Source: UTCFX2 sp963788145 (GTDB lineage: Bacteria; Chloroflexota; Anaerolineae; Anaerolineales; UBA4823). From it: 64,000 nt of DNA. The notes beneath the pieces were generated by a model, which saw only the letters and a program-made list of their open reading frames with translations, ran no database searches and was not told the DNA's origin. Location of the stretch: NCBI GenBank assembly GCA_963788145.1, contig CAWBFQ010000002.1, positions 62,001-126,000 on the forward strand, given 5' to 3'. The translations under genes and the position numbers were made by a program. Shown one piece after another: positions 1 to 9,962 of this stretch (the first letter of the stretch is position 1; every line of letters begins with the position of its first letter).

Positions 1-2
1 CC

Positions 3-1978
3 GGCTCTTTCTTCCGCCGTGAAGGCCGGCCCACCGAAGAAGCTATCCTGACCGCTCGCCTGACCGATCGTCCCATCCGCCCACTCTTCCCAAAAGACAT
101 GCGCAACGATGTCCAGGTCATCATCTATTCTTTCTCGGTTGATTCCGAGAACCCGATCGACATACTGGCTATCAATGCTGCTTCCACAGCCCTGATGATC
201 TCTGATATCCCCTTTGGTGGGCCTATCGCGGCTGTCCGGGTTGCTCAGGTTGAAGGAGAATTCATCTCTAACCCCACCTTTGAACAACTGGAAAAATCCG
301 TCATGGATCTGCGCTTGGCTGGAACACGAGATGCCATTTTAATGGTGGAATGTGGCGCCAGTGAAATCCCCGAAGCCATGATGGTGGGAGCATTGGAATT
401 TGGCCACAAAGCACTGCAACCCCTGATTGACCTTCAAGAACGCATGGCAGCCGAGGTAGGAAAACCAAAACGCCCATACCAATCCTTTAAACTGGACGAA
501 GAGTTGGTTGCCTCTGTGTTCGCCCGCGCCGAAGCCCCACTGAACGCCCTCTTCGACAAACCCTACGAGAAAGCCTCTCGCTATCAAGGCATCGATGAGA
601 TAAAGGCGACCCTGCTGGCTGAGTTGGCTGGCGAAGACGCTACCCTGGCAGGCCAGGTAAAAGAAGCATTTGAAGATGCCCTCAAGAAGGTGGTCCGCGC
701 CCGCATTATGCGAACGCGGCGTCCGCACCGGATGGTCGCGGCTTGACCGATATCCGACCGATCTGGTGTGAAGTGGGCGTCAGCCCTCGCGCCCACGGCT
801 CTGGCTTGTTCACCCGCGGCGAAACCCAAGTGCTTACCCTCGCCACATTGGGCACACCTCGCGAAGCCCAGGAGTTGGACAGTCTAACCCCGGCTGAATC
901 AAAGCGCTATATGCATCACTACAATTTCCCGCCTTTCTCCACAGGCGAAGTCAAACCACTGCGCGGCGCTTCCCGCCGTGATGTCGGACATGGCGCCCTA
1001 GCTGAACGCGCCCTGATCCCGGTAATCCCACCTGAAACCGTTTTTCCCTACGCCCTGCGCCTGGTCTCGGAAGTGCTTTCTTCGAATGGCTCTTCCTCGA
1101 TGGCTTCGGTCTGCGGCTCCACCCTGGCTCTGATGGATACCGGCGTGCCGATCAAAGCCCCGGTCGCCGGTGTGGCGATGGGTTTGATCAAAGAAGGAGA
1201 CCAATTCAACATCCTGACCGATATCCTCGGTATGGAAGATCACCTCGGCGATATGGACTTCAAAGTCGCCGGCACCGATAAGGGCATCACTGCCCTGCAG
1301 ATGGATATCAAGATCAAAGGCATCACCTCCGAGATAATGTCCAAGGCCCTTGAACAGGCGCGCCATGCCCGCCTGGCCATCCTGGATAAAATGATGGCAG
1401 TCATCCCAGCGCCGCGCCCCGAACTCAAACCCCATGCTCCTCGCATCACCGTTGTCCAGATCCCGACTGAAAAGATCGGCGCAGTTATCGGGCCTGGTGG
1501 CAAGATGATCCGCAGCATCCAGGAAGAAACCGGCGCAAAGATCGACATCTCCGAAGATGGCAAAGTCTTCATCGCCTCTGCCGACGGGGATAGCGCCAGG
1601 ATGGCGCGCGAGCGAATCGAAGCCTTGACCGAATCCGCTGTAATCGGGCGGATTTACACCGGCAAAGTCGTGCGCATCGCTGATTTCGGCGCTTTTGTCG
1701 AAATCCTGCCCAATATGGACGGCCTGGTGCACATCTCACAGTTGGACAGCCAGCGCGTCAATAAAGTCGAAGATGTTGTCCGAATGGGCGATGAGATCAC
1801 CGTGATGGTGACCGATATCGACGAGCAGGGCAAGATCCGCCTTTCCCGCCAGGCTGTTCTGGAAGGCTGGACGGTCGAAGAAGCTGCTGAACACGACCGA
1901 CCACGCGGCGGCAGTGGAAGACCAAGCGGCGGACGCAACGATAATCGTCGTGGGGATAGGCGACCTCCCCGCAGATAA
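3..1978 (+). CDS. pnp: polyribonucleotide nucleotidyltransferase (PNPase), 5'-truncated by window, frameshifted
   Basis: PNPase is a phosphorolytic 3'-5' exoribonuclease working in RNA decay. The reading frame is already open at position 3 (residues RPTEEAILTARLTDRP, first RNase PH core), so the start lies upstream of the window. Then come the all-alpha linker, the second RNase PH core (from about 745), a KH domain with GAVIGPGGKMIRSIQEE near 1480-1550, and an S1 domain near 1650-1850, ending in a basic Gly/Arg tail. Frame 0 runs to a stop at 744-746, but homology continues in another frame from about 729 (PDGRGLTDIRP). Two single-base differences between about 705 and 730 are needed to join them. 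Both halves are conserved, so a sequence error is likelier than decay. A terminator-like hairpin follows. Very sure of family. Confidence 0.93.
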
Positions 1979-2006
1979 TCGCTGCTCATCCTGTTTATCG
2001 ACATCT

Positions 2007-2049
2007 GGGGAGGTTTTTCGGAGAATTACGCCGAAATATCTCCCCTTTG
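2007..2049 (+). terminator. probable rho-independent terminator of pnp
   Basis: An imperfect hairpin pairs GGGGAG at 2007-2012 with CTCCCC at 2040-2045 and, inside it, TTTCGG with CCGAAA, followed by TTTGCGTT. It sits about 30 bases after the pnp stop. The weak T tract lowers confidence. A TATAAT at 2053-2058 just behind it is a possible -10 for pckA, without a convincing -35. Confidence 0.5.
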
Positions 2050-2190
2050 CGTTATAATTTCAGAGTTCATATTAGTTCTACTGGATGCAAACGGGTTTCT
2101 GGAAGCGATCATCTCAGTCAACTCAGCAGAAAATATCATCGATTATACGACCCACCCGGTCAACCAAAATCATTCCTGAGGAGGTAAGCA

Positions 2191-3800
2191 ATGACAGCAA
2201 ATAGAATGGGGTTGCCAAGCAATTATGGCTTGGAAAATCAGGGGTTACGAAACCTGAATATGAGTTACTGGAACCTGACCACTCCCGCGCTGGTGGAACG
2301 GATCGTCTCTCGTCGGGAGGGTTTTCTCGCCCATGAAGGCGCCGTCGTGGTACGCACCGGAAATCACACCGGTCGCGCTCCAAACGACAAATTTATCGTT
2401 TGTTGCCAGGAAGATCACGATCAGAATCTGGTGGGGCAAGATCAATAAAGAATTTCCCCCCGAAAAATTTGATCGGCTCTACAACCTGATGACCTCTTAT
2501 CTCCAGGGACGAGATGTGTTCATTCAGGATACCAGCGCTTGCGCCCACCCAGACTACCGCCTCCCAATCCGGGTGATTACCGAGACCGCCTGGCACAGCC
2601 TCTTCGCCCGCAACATCTTCATCCGTCTGAACCCGAGCTGAATTGCCCGGCCATGTCCCCGAATTTACCATCCTGCAGGCTGCTGGTTTTCATGCTGAAC
2701 CCGAAAGTGATGGCACCAACTCAGAAGTATTTATCATCCTGAATCTGGAAAAACGTATGATCTTAATTGGCGGCACAAGCTACGCCGGCGAGATCAAGAA
2801 ATCGATCTTCACCACCCTTAACTATCTGCTCCCACTCAAAGGTGTGCTTTCGATGCATTGCTCAGCAAACATTGGTAAGAATGGCGATACCGCCCTGTTC
2901 TTCGGTCTCTCCGGGACCGGCAAAACCACCCTATCCTCCGACCCAGACCGCGCCCTGATCGGCGATGATGAGCACGGCTGGGGAGACGATGGTGTGTTTA
3001 ACTTCGAAGGCGGTTGTTATGCCAAGACCATTAACCTGCGCGAAGATTACGAGCCGCTGATCTGGAACGCCACTCGCCATTTCGGAACCATTCTCGAGAA
3101 CGTCACAATTGATCAGTTCAGCCGGCGGGTCAATTTCGACGATAACAGCCTGACAGAAAACACCCGCGCCGCTTACCCGATCGGCTTCCTGGAAAATACT
3201 GTCCCATCCGGCCGCGGTGGTCATCCCACCAATATCTTCTTCCTCACCGCCGATGCTTTCGGTGTCATGGCACCCATCGCAAGCTTGACGCCCGAACAAG
3301 CTATGTATTATTTCCTCTCAGGATATACTTCCAAACTTGGCGGAACCGAGAAAGGCATTGTAGAACCCCAAACCACCTTCTCTACCTGTTTTGGAGCTCC
3401 TTTCATGCCGCTACGTCCCTCTGTCTATGCTGAACTGCTCGGTCAAAAAATCGCCCGTCACAACACTAAGGTCTGGTTAATCAACACTGGCTGGACAGGC
3501 GGCCCGTACGGCGTCGGATCACGCATCCGCATCCCCTACACTCGCGCCATGATCCGGGCAGTGCTGGAAGGGAAACTGGATAGCATCCCGATGCGGATTG
3601 ACCCAAATTTTGGTATTGCTGTCCCTGAACGGGTTCCGGAAGTGCCAGCGGAGATATTGAACCCTCGCCTGACCTGGGCAGACCAGCAAGAATACGATCG
3701 ACAGGTACGGGTGCTGGTGACGAAATTCCAGGAAAACTTCACTCAATTTGCCTCTCATGTCTCGCCAGAAGTGATAGCTTCTGGCCCATCCATTGGCTAA
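2191..3800 (+). CDS. pckA: phosphoenolpyruvate carboxykinase (ATP), two frameshifts
   Basis: Converts oxaloacetate and ATP to PEP, CO2 and ADP, linking the TCA cycle to gluconeogenesis. The start at 2191 is preceded by a strong ribosome binding site (GAGGAGGTAA). The ATP-type signatures are clear: P-loop GLSGTGKTTLS around 2908-2940 and the metal/nucleotide motif LIGDDEHGWGDDGVFNFEGG at about 2957-3015. The protein is read in three successive frames. One shift is near 2424-2430, where homology moves from KFIVCCQEDHDQN to IWWGKINKEFPPEK. A second lies between about 2620 and 2642, where FIRLNP gives way to ELPGHVPEFTILQAAG. Joined, it is about 535 residues, the usual family length. All domains survive, so the shifts look like sequence errors. 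Alone in its transcription unit. Confidence 0.93.
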
Positions 3801-3999
3801 GATGGTTCTATTCATGTCATACAGAATTATCGAACAGGCATGCCTCTCCTCATGCCGGTTCGAGGTTGCTGAGTGGATGATGGTCGGGCAAACTATCCGG
3901 ATGAGAGATTATCTTTGTAACTTTTTCTCTTACGTCTCATCTAATATACTGCTACAGATAATAGACATAATAGCGGACAAAGAACAAATAAGGTGAGAT

Positions 4000-5008
4000 A
4001 TGAATTTCAATTTGAACACTCTTTCCAGCTCGAATAGTAATATGAGCGAGAAACACATAAAAGTATTGATCATTGGCACTGGTCCTGCAGGTCTATCAGC
4101 TGCCCTGTATGCCGCCCGAGCGGACCTCAATCCGGTTGTGCTATCAGGCATGGAGCACGGGGGTCAGGTTTCGCTAACCTACACTGTGGAAAACTACCCT
4201 GGTTTTCCCGAAGGTGTCAGCGGCACGGATATGGTCGAGTTATTTCAGAAACAGGCCGAGCGTTTCGGAGCAACGGTTGAATTCGAAACAGCGACAAAGG
4301 TTGACCTCTCCTCTCGCCCCTTCCGAATCGAGACGTATAGCACGCTCTATCTAGCCGAACTCATTAATCGTCACCACCGGGGCGACCGCTCGCCGGCTGG
4401 ATATTCCTGGCGAGCGCGAATACACCGGTAAGGGTGTATCATACTGCGCCACCTGCGATGGCTGGTTTTTCAAGAACAAGAAGGTTATTGTGATTGGCGG
4501 CGGTGACAGCGCAGTCGAAGAAGCTCTTTTCCTGACCCGCTTTGCGGAAAGCGTCACCATCATCCATCGGCGAGACAGCCTTCGAGCCGGCTCCGTTTTA
4601 CAAGACCGCGCCTTTGCAAACCCAAAGATTCATTTCATCTGGAACACCGTTCCGACTGAAATCAAAGGGGCTGAGGCTGTTCAATCCATCCGTCTACATA
4701 ACCTGACAACGGGCGAAAAATCCGATTATCCAGTGGATGGTATTTTCGTGTTCATCGGTCACACCCCAAACACCCAACTGTTCGCTGGTCAGCTTGATCT
4801 GGATCAAGGCGGCTACATCATCACGGATAAGCTGATGCATACAAATATCCCAGGTGTATTCGCTGCCGGCGAAGCTGCCGACCCGATCTATCGCCAGGTG
4901 ATTACATCCGCCGGGATGGGCGCCGCAGCCGCCATCCAGGCCAATCATTACCTGGATACTGTATCCATAGAACATCATCCAACCGAAGCAGCGGTCAGCC
5001 GCAGATAA
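4000..5008 (+). CDS. trxB: thioredoxin reductase (NADPH, FAD), one frameshift
   Basis: A low-molecular-weight thioredoxin reductase that passes electrons from NADPH through FAD to thioredoxin in the cytoplasm. The FAD-binding GTGPAGLSAALYAAR lies at residues 24-38. The redox centre CATC is at about 4445-4456, and the NADPH-binding GGGDSAVEEALFL follows from about 4498. The C-terminal FAD motif GVFAAGEAADP is intact. The frame slips by one base near 4360-4368 (AELINRHHRG in the first frame, IVTTGATARRLDIPGE in the second). The start at 4000 has an AAGGTGA binding site. An internal ATG at 4042 would match the usual family length better but has no binding site. A hairpin terminator follows. Confidence 0.92.
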
Positions 5009-5014
5009 GAAACC

Positions 5015-5049
5015 AAAGCCCTGGCATGAGCAATCACGCTGGGGCTTTT
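5015..5049 (+). terminator. rho-independent terminator between trxB and mdh
   Basis: An 11-bp stem pairs 5015-5025 (AAAGCCCTGGC) with 5038-5048 (GCTGGGGCTTT, two G-T pairs), loop of 12, ending in TTTT. It begins six bases after the trxB stop. Confidence 0.8.
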
Positions 5050-5076
5050 ATTAGATCGAATCAGGAGAGGAAACTC

Positions 5077-6003
5077 ATGCGAAATAAAGTATCGATCATT
5101 GGAGCCGGGATGACTGGTTCCACAACTGCCCACTGGTTGGCAGAGAAAGAGATTGCCGATATCGTCCTGGTGGATATTGTCGAAGGGATGCCCCAGGGCA
5201 AAGCCTTGGATTTGCAGGAGGCGCTTCCAATTTCCGGTCTGGATGTAAGCATCACCGGTAGCAATGATTACAGCGCGACAGCCAATTCGGATATCATCGT
5301 CATCACTGCCGGGCTGGCTCGTAAACCCGGGATGAGCCGCGACGATTTGCTGATTGCAAATGCAGGTATTATTCGCAAAGCTGTCGAAAACACCATCCAG
5401 GGGTCTCCAAACGCGATATATATCATCCTGACAAACCCGCTCGACGTCATGGCATTCCTGGCGATGAAAATCAGCGGTCTCGATCCCAGACGGGTGATCG
5501 GTCAGGCTGGCATTCTCGATTCAGCTCGCATGCGCGCCTTTGTTTCGATGGAGTTGGGCATTAGTGTCGAAAATATCCATTGCTATGTGCTTGGGGGGCA
5601 TGGGGACGAAATGGTTCCCCTCACTCACACCTCGAACATCGCCGGCATACCGCTCGATGAGATCCTGCCTGCTGATCGCTTGGAGGCCATTGTGGAACGC
5701 ACCCGCAAGGGCGGCGGCGAGATCGTCAATCTTCTCAAATCCGGAAGCGCCTATTACGCCCCTGCCGCAGCCATCACCCAGATGGTTGACGCCATTCTCA
5801 AAGATAAACACCTGATCGTCCCATGCGCTGTCTATCTCGATGGCCAATACGGCCTGAAAGAAATCTTCTTTGGCGCCAACGCTCAATTGGGTCGGGAAGG
5901 CGTCGAAAAAATCTTCGAATACAATCTAAGCGAAGCCGAGATGTCTGCCCTCAAAGCCTCTGCCGCAGGTGTAGCCGAAAATATAGCAAAGCTAAATTAT
6001 TAA
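5077..6003 (+). CDS. mdh: malate dehydrogenase (NAD-dependent, LDH-like type)
   Basis: Oxidises malate to oxaloacetate with NAD, in the TCA cycle. The 308-residue protein has the Rossmann motif GAGMTGSTTAHW at residues 8-19, the TNPLDVM segment, the substrate arginine region ARMRAFVSMEL, and the catalytic His in GGHGDEMVPLTHTS. This pattern is of the lactate-dehydrogenase-like MDH group common in Chloroflexota and related phyla. The chosen ATG at 5077 follows AGGAGAGG. An upstream in-frame ATG at 5026 lies inside the preceding terminator and is rejected. Citrate synthase follows after 13 bases, so the two consecutive TCA enzymes are probably co-transcribed. Confidence 0.95.
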   Translation: MRNKVSIIGAGMTGSTTAHWLAEKEIADIVLVDIVEGMPQGKALDLQEALPISGLDVSITGSNDYSATANSDIIVITAGLARKPGMSRDDLLIANAGIIRKAVENTIQGSPNAIYIILTNPLDVMAFLAMKISGLDPRRVIGQAGILDSARMRAFVSMELGISVENIHCYVLGGHGDEMVPLTHTSNIAGIPLDEILPADRLEAIVERTRKGGGEIVNLLKSGSAYYAPAAAITQMVDAILKDKHLIVPCAVYLDGQYGLKEIFFGANAQLGREGVEKIFEYNLSEAEMSALKASAAGVAENIAKLNY

Positions 6004-6016
6004 ACCGGAGGAGATC

Positions 6017-7330
6017 ATGATTTTCAAAGAGAAACTGGCTGCTCAAATCCCCGCCTGGCGGGAGCGGGTAAAGAAACTGCTGAGTGAATCGAGCGATGTC
6101 ACAGTAGATCAGGTTACTATTGGCCAAATCTATGGCGGCATGCGCAACATCAAGAGCTTGGTGACAGACATCTCTTATGTCGACCCGGCTGAGGGCATCC
6201 GCCTGCGCGGGCTCACCATTTCAGAAGCGCTCGACCAGTTACCCCGTCTAGCGGGTGCTGAAATGCCGCTGGTTGGTGGTCTGTTTTACCTGCTGCTGAT
6301 CGGAGAGATCCCGACATTACAACAAGCCATGGAAGTCGAACAAGAATGGCAAAATCGCTCTGAAGTTCCCGGTTATGTGTATGATGTGTTACACGCGATG
6401 CCACTCAAATCCCCTGCAATGACCATGTTCTCGCAAGCTATCCTGTCTATGCAGGTCGATTCGATCTTTACCCAGCAATATGATCACGGTATCCGTAAAG
6501 AAGATTACTGGGAAGCCACCCTCGAAGACAGTCTCAATCTGGCTGCCCGCTTACCGCAAATTGCGGCATTCATCTATAACCTCAAGCATCGCAATGGCAA
6601 ACTCCCCGTTTCGGATTCTTCTCTCGATTGGAGCGCCAATTTTGCTCAAATGATGGAAGTGACCGATCCAAAATACGCCGACATGTCCCGTTTGTATTTC
6701 ATCATCCATTCCGATCACGAAAGCGGCAACGCCAGCGCGCATGCCACCCATCTGGTCGGCTCAACCCTCTCCGATTTATTCTATGCCACATCCGCCGGCA
6801 TGAACGCCCTGGCAGGGCCGCTCCACGGGCGCGCCAACCAGGAATCTCTGAACTGGCTGCTGGATGTGTACAACCAATACGGCCATGTTCCGAATAACGA
6901 AGAGCTGCGCCAATTCGCCCTGGACACCCTGAAATCCGGTCAGGTCATCCCAGGGTACGGCCATGCGGTGTTGCGCAAGACCGACCCGCGCTTCGCCGTG
7001 CAGCTGGATTTCGGACGCAAATACTTCCCCGAAGATCCCATCTTCAAACTCGCCAGCCTGGTCTATGACGTGGTTCCGGATGTTCTGCGCGAGCAGGGCA
7101 AAGCGAAGGATCCCTGGCCAAACGTGGATGCGATCAGCGGGTCGCTTCAATACCATTTCGGCGTCCAGGATTGCGATCCCCACGGCGGGTGTGGTTTCTA
7201 TACCGTGTTGTTTGGCGTAAGCCGGGCGTTGGGCGTTTCAGCCAACGCTGTTTGGGCGCGCGCCCTGGGCCAACCGCTTGAACGGCCAAAATCGCTCACT
7301 ACCGCCATGTTGGAATCAGCCGCAAAATAA
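6017..7330 (+). CDS. gltA: citrate synthase, mitochondrial (eukaryotic) type
   Basis: Condenses oxaloacetate and acetyl-CoA to citrate. At 437 residues it resembles the animal mitochondrial enzyme rather than the usual bacterial hexameric or short dimeric forms. Shared stretches include YGGMRNIKSLV, IHSDHESGNASAH, LAGPLHG, VPGYGHAVLRKTDPR-like and LFGVSRALGV. Catalytic residues line up as His270, His316 and Asp371, each four positions below pig-heart His274, His320 and Asp375. A strong ribosome binding site (GGAGGAG) precedes the ATG. It is downstream of mdh and followed by a strong terminator. Similar eukaryote-like citrate synthases are known from Geobacteraceae, so the family also occurs in bacteria. 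Confidence 0.95.
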   Translation: MIFKEKLAAQIPAWRERVKKLLSESSDVTVDQVTIGQIYGGMRNIKSLVTDISYVDPAEGIRLRGLTISEALDQLPRLAGAEMPLVGGLFYLLLIGEIPTLQQAMEVEQEWQNRSEVPGYVYDVLHAMPLKSPAMTMFSQAILSMQVDSIFTQQYDHGIRKEDYWEATLEDSLNLAARLPQIAAFIYNLKHRNGKLPVSDSSLDWSANFAQMMEVTDPKYADMSRLYFIIHSDHESGNASAHATHLVGSTLSDLFYATSAGMNALAGPLHGRANQESLNWLLDVYNQYGHVPNNEELRQFALDTLKSGQVIPGYGHAVLRKTDPRFAVQLDFGRKYFPEDPIFKLASLVYDVVPDVLREQGKAKDPWPNVDAISGSLQYHFGVQDCDPHGGCGFYTVLFGVSRALGVSANAVWARALGQPLERPKSLTTAMLESAAK

Positions 7331-7350
7331 ACTCCAACTCATGAGTCACG

Positions 7351-7386
7351 AAAAACACCCTCTTTCATTCGGAAGAGGGTGTTTTT
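7351..7386. terminator. bidirectional terminator between gltA and the LysM gene
   Basis: A perfect 14-bp stem pairs 7351-7364 with 7373-7386 around an 8-base loop, with A5 on the left and T5 on the right, so it can stop transcripts from both convergent genes. Confidence 0.92.
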
Positions 7387-7408
7387 GAATTTGAATTATC
7401 TCATCCAA

Positions 7409-8570
7409 TTATGGCGTTGGTGTGGTCGCCAGCCCAGTGCTCAACCAGGTGAAAACGCGCGGGTTGCTGACCGCCCCAGCTGGGTCCCAGATAGGATTTC
7501 CATCATCATCCGTCCCGATCTGGCGCACAGGCACCACCCACCAGCGGATTACATGTGGTATACCATCATTCGGCACGAACGAAACCGGGACATTGAACTT
7601 GGTGTCGCGGACATACTCAACCAGTTTGCGCCCTTCTTCCTGGGTTACATCCTCCAACGTGACTGCATAGGCTTCATTTTCACGTAGCGTGCCTACGGCT
7701 GCCCATTGCAGCGTGATTGCGGCGTTATTTAGCCCAAACGGGGCTCCATCCGGAGGAAGCAAGAGGCTGACCGCGGAATAAGGCGGCGGCAGGGTCGGCG
7801 TCGGGCTCGGCCCAGGTGTGGCGTTCCGCCGGCATAGCGGAATGACCAGCACCTGTCCATAGCGGACCACATCGTTTACCAGGCCGTTATATTCTCGGAT
7901 CGCGTCACCCGGCACGTTGTAGTTCAGCGAGATTGAACTGAGGGTATCGTTCTCTTGAACAGTATAATCCAGTTTCTGACAGGCGGCTTCAGTCGCTTCC
8001 CCTGGGTTCAGTGTTGCGGTCGGCTGCGCCGTTGCGGTAGGGGTGGGTTGAGGGATCATCAGCTTTTGATTCTCATACAATGTACTGCAGTCCGCCGGCA
8101 GATTGTTCTCTAAAACAATACTCTGGATCGAAACCTTAAAGCTGTAAGCTATGCTTCCGCAGGTATCCCCTAATTTAACCGAATAGACAAAAGGCGTCAG
8201 GCTGGGTTCAGGCGTCCAGGTTGCAGTCGGAGTGACTGGCGTCGGCGTCAGGGTAGGAGTTCTCGGTCAGCGTTACTGTCGGTGATGAGGTAGCCTCAAC
8301 CGCTGTCGGAGAAACCGATCCCATTGCCAGGTAGACCAGCACTGCTCCGGTCGCCAGAAACAAAACCAATAGACCAATGACCGCCGGCAGGCTCAGGGTG
8401 ATCTCTGGCATCCGACTGCCTTGCACGCTTTTAGGCGTACGTGTGCCAGTTTCTTTACCGGCGCTCGAAAGATCTGTTCCGCAAACCAGACAACGGGTTG
8501 CATCCAGACTGACCCGCGTTCCGCAGGTAGGGCAAAGTTGGGTAGGAGAAGATTTAGGTTCAGGACTCAT
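7409..8570 (-). CDS. zinc-ribbon / transmembrane / double-LysM envelope protein, one frameshift
   Basis: Domain order: an N-terminal zinc ribbon (CPTCG at residues 13-17, then CLVCG), one transmembrane helix around residues 57-80, a Thr/Pro-rich linker, two LysM peptidoglycan-binding repeats, and a C-terminal domain of unknown fold with FRVxWW-like and FTWLSTG segments. The first LysM reads YSVKLGDTCGSIAYSF and the second DYTVQENDTLSSISLNY. The zinc ribbon should face the cytoplasm and the LysM part the wall. The frame slips near 8255-8262: the upstream frame ends in TLTENSYPDADASH, and the correct frame resumes with TLTPTPVTPTATWTPEPS. About 387 residues when joined. No ribosome binding site is visible, but a good promoter lies just upstream. 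Exact role unknown. Confidence 0.8.
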
Positions 8571-8593
8571 AGTATTGTCATTCGACCCTGGCG

Positions 8594-8621
8594 ATTATAC
8601 CAGCCTTTGTGCGTTCGTCAA
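8594..8621 (-). promoter_or_regulatory. sigma70-like promoter of the LysM gene
   Basis: On the minus strand TTGACG (8616-8621), a 16-base spacer, then TATAAT (8594-8599), ending 23 bases before the ATG at 8570. Confidence 0.75.
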
Positions 8622-8631
8622 TTAAGCGCTC

Positions 8632-8661
8632 TTAACATTTCATAGTTCAGTCTGATATACT
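8632..8661 (+). promoter_or_regulatory. promoter of hemW, probably giving a leaderless mRNA
   Basis: TTAACA (8632-8637), 18-base spacer, TATACT (8656-8661). The hemW ATG starts only 10 bases past the -10, and no ribosome binding site precedes it, so the transcript would start within a few bases of the ATG. It diverges from the LysM promoter. Confidence 0.6.
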
Positions 8662-8671
8662 CTTCCCATCG

Positions 8672-9920
8672 ATGGACTTCTACAGCCTCTACCTGCACAT
8701 CCCCTTCTGCACACATCGCTGCGGATACTGCGACTTCAACACCTATGCCGGGCAAGAATCGCTTATCCCAGCCTACTCAGCAGCCCTGTGCACCGAAATC
8801 AGACAGTCAGTCGCCAGTTCGACCAGCCGACTACCAGTCCACACCATCTTCTTTGGGGGCGGTACGCCTTCCCTATTGCCCATCCCTGAGTTGGAACGTA
8901 TCCTGCAATCCTTGCATGACTCTTTTGAGATCCAGGCTACTGCTGAAATTAGCCTGGAAGCCAACCCTGGAACACTCTCCCCAGAATTCCTGTCCGGTCT
9001 GCGCTCGCTGGGCTTTAACCGCCTCAGCCTGGGAGTTCAATCCGCTCACCCTGCCGAGTTGCGTTTGCTTGAGCGCATCCATGATTACCCAACCGTTATC
9101 CAGAGCGTACGCTGGGCTCGCCAGGCTGGTTTCGAGAACCTCAACATGGATTTGATTTTCGGTCTGCCAGATCAGCTTCTCGAAACCTGGCAGCACACCC
9201 TTGAGCTGGCTGCAGAGCTGCATCCAGAGCATTTTTCGCTTTATGCACTCAGCCTAGAACACGGAACACCATTCGGTCGCTGGGCCGGGCGCGGATTGCT
9301 CTCCATTCCTGACCTCGATCTGGCTGCGGATATGTATGAATGGGCTTGCGAACAGCTGGATCGACTAAGCTATGCGCAGTACGAGATCTCTAACTGGGCG
9401 GCTATCTCTCAACCCGATCACCATTCCCCGACGAATAGTTTTTCTCCATTCTCCTCCCCTACCCTGGCTTGCCGTCACAATCTGCAATACTGGCTCAACA
9501 TGCCATATCTCGGTTTTGGCGCTGGAGCGCATGGTTATGCTGCCGCCTATCGCACCGCTAATGTCCTGTCTCCCGCAGCCTACATTCAACGCCTGCAGCA
9601 TCCCGCTGCCGAACCGCCTTCATTTCCCGCCACGTCTGCCACCCAGAACTCTCACCCCGATCGATCAGGACACTGAGATCGGCGAGACCATGATGATGGG
9701 ATTGCGCCTCACCCGCGCCGGGGTCTCCGAAACCGCTTTCCAATCCCGTTTCGGTCGTTCGCTGGAGCAAGAATTCTCCACCCAAATCCAGTATTACATC
9801 CAATCAGGTTTGTTGGAATGGGTTCCCACGCTCAAATCTGCTGGCAATGCAGGACGCTCGCTCCGCCTCACCCCACACGGTCGCCTTTTGGGAAACCAGG
9901 TTTTTGCTGCCTTCATTTGA
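8672..9920 (+). CDS. hemW: HemW-like radical SAM protein (haem chaperone family), one frameshift
   Basis: Radical SAM protein of the HemW/HemN-like family; HemW proteins bind haem and deliver it to haem proteins. The cluster motif CTHRCGYC (CX3CX2C, residues 13-20) is followed by DFNTY, then the FFGGGTPS and LEANPGT motifs of the SAM barrel, and NLQYWLNMPYLGFGAGAHGY, typical of this family. The frame shifts between about 9600 and 9660: the first frame runs into a stop at 9674-9676, while homology resumes with TPIDQDTEIGETMMMGLRLT and reaches the stop at 9918-9920. Joined length is about 415 residues. HemW often lacks coproporphyrinogen oxidase activity. Given the large Ccm operon in the window, a haem-trafficking role is plausible. 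Confidence 0.88.
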
Positions 9921-9962
9921 TCCAGGGGTAAATGCCTGGGCGCATGCCCAGAGTGTCAGCCC

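Noticed and set aside
998..1732. Long antisense frame within pnp
   Set aside because: It is a codon-bias shadow of a conserved gene; it has no domain.
9935..9950. Hairpin CTGGGC/GCCCAG between hemW and the prenyl synthase as terminator
   Set aside because: Only a 6-bp stem and no T tract on either strand.
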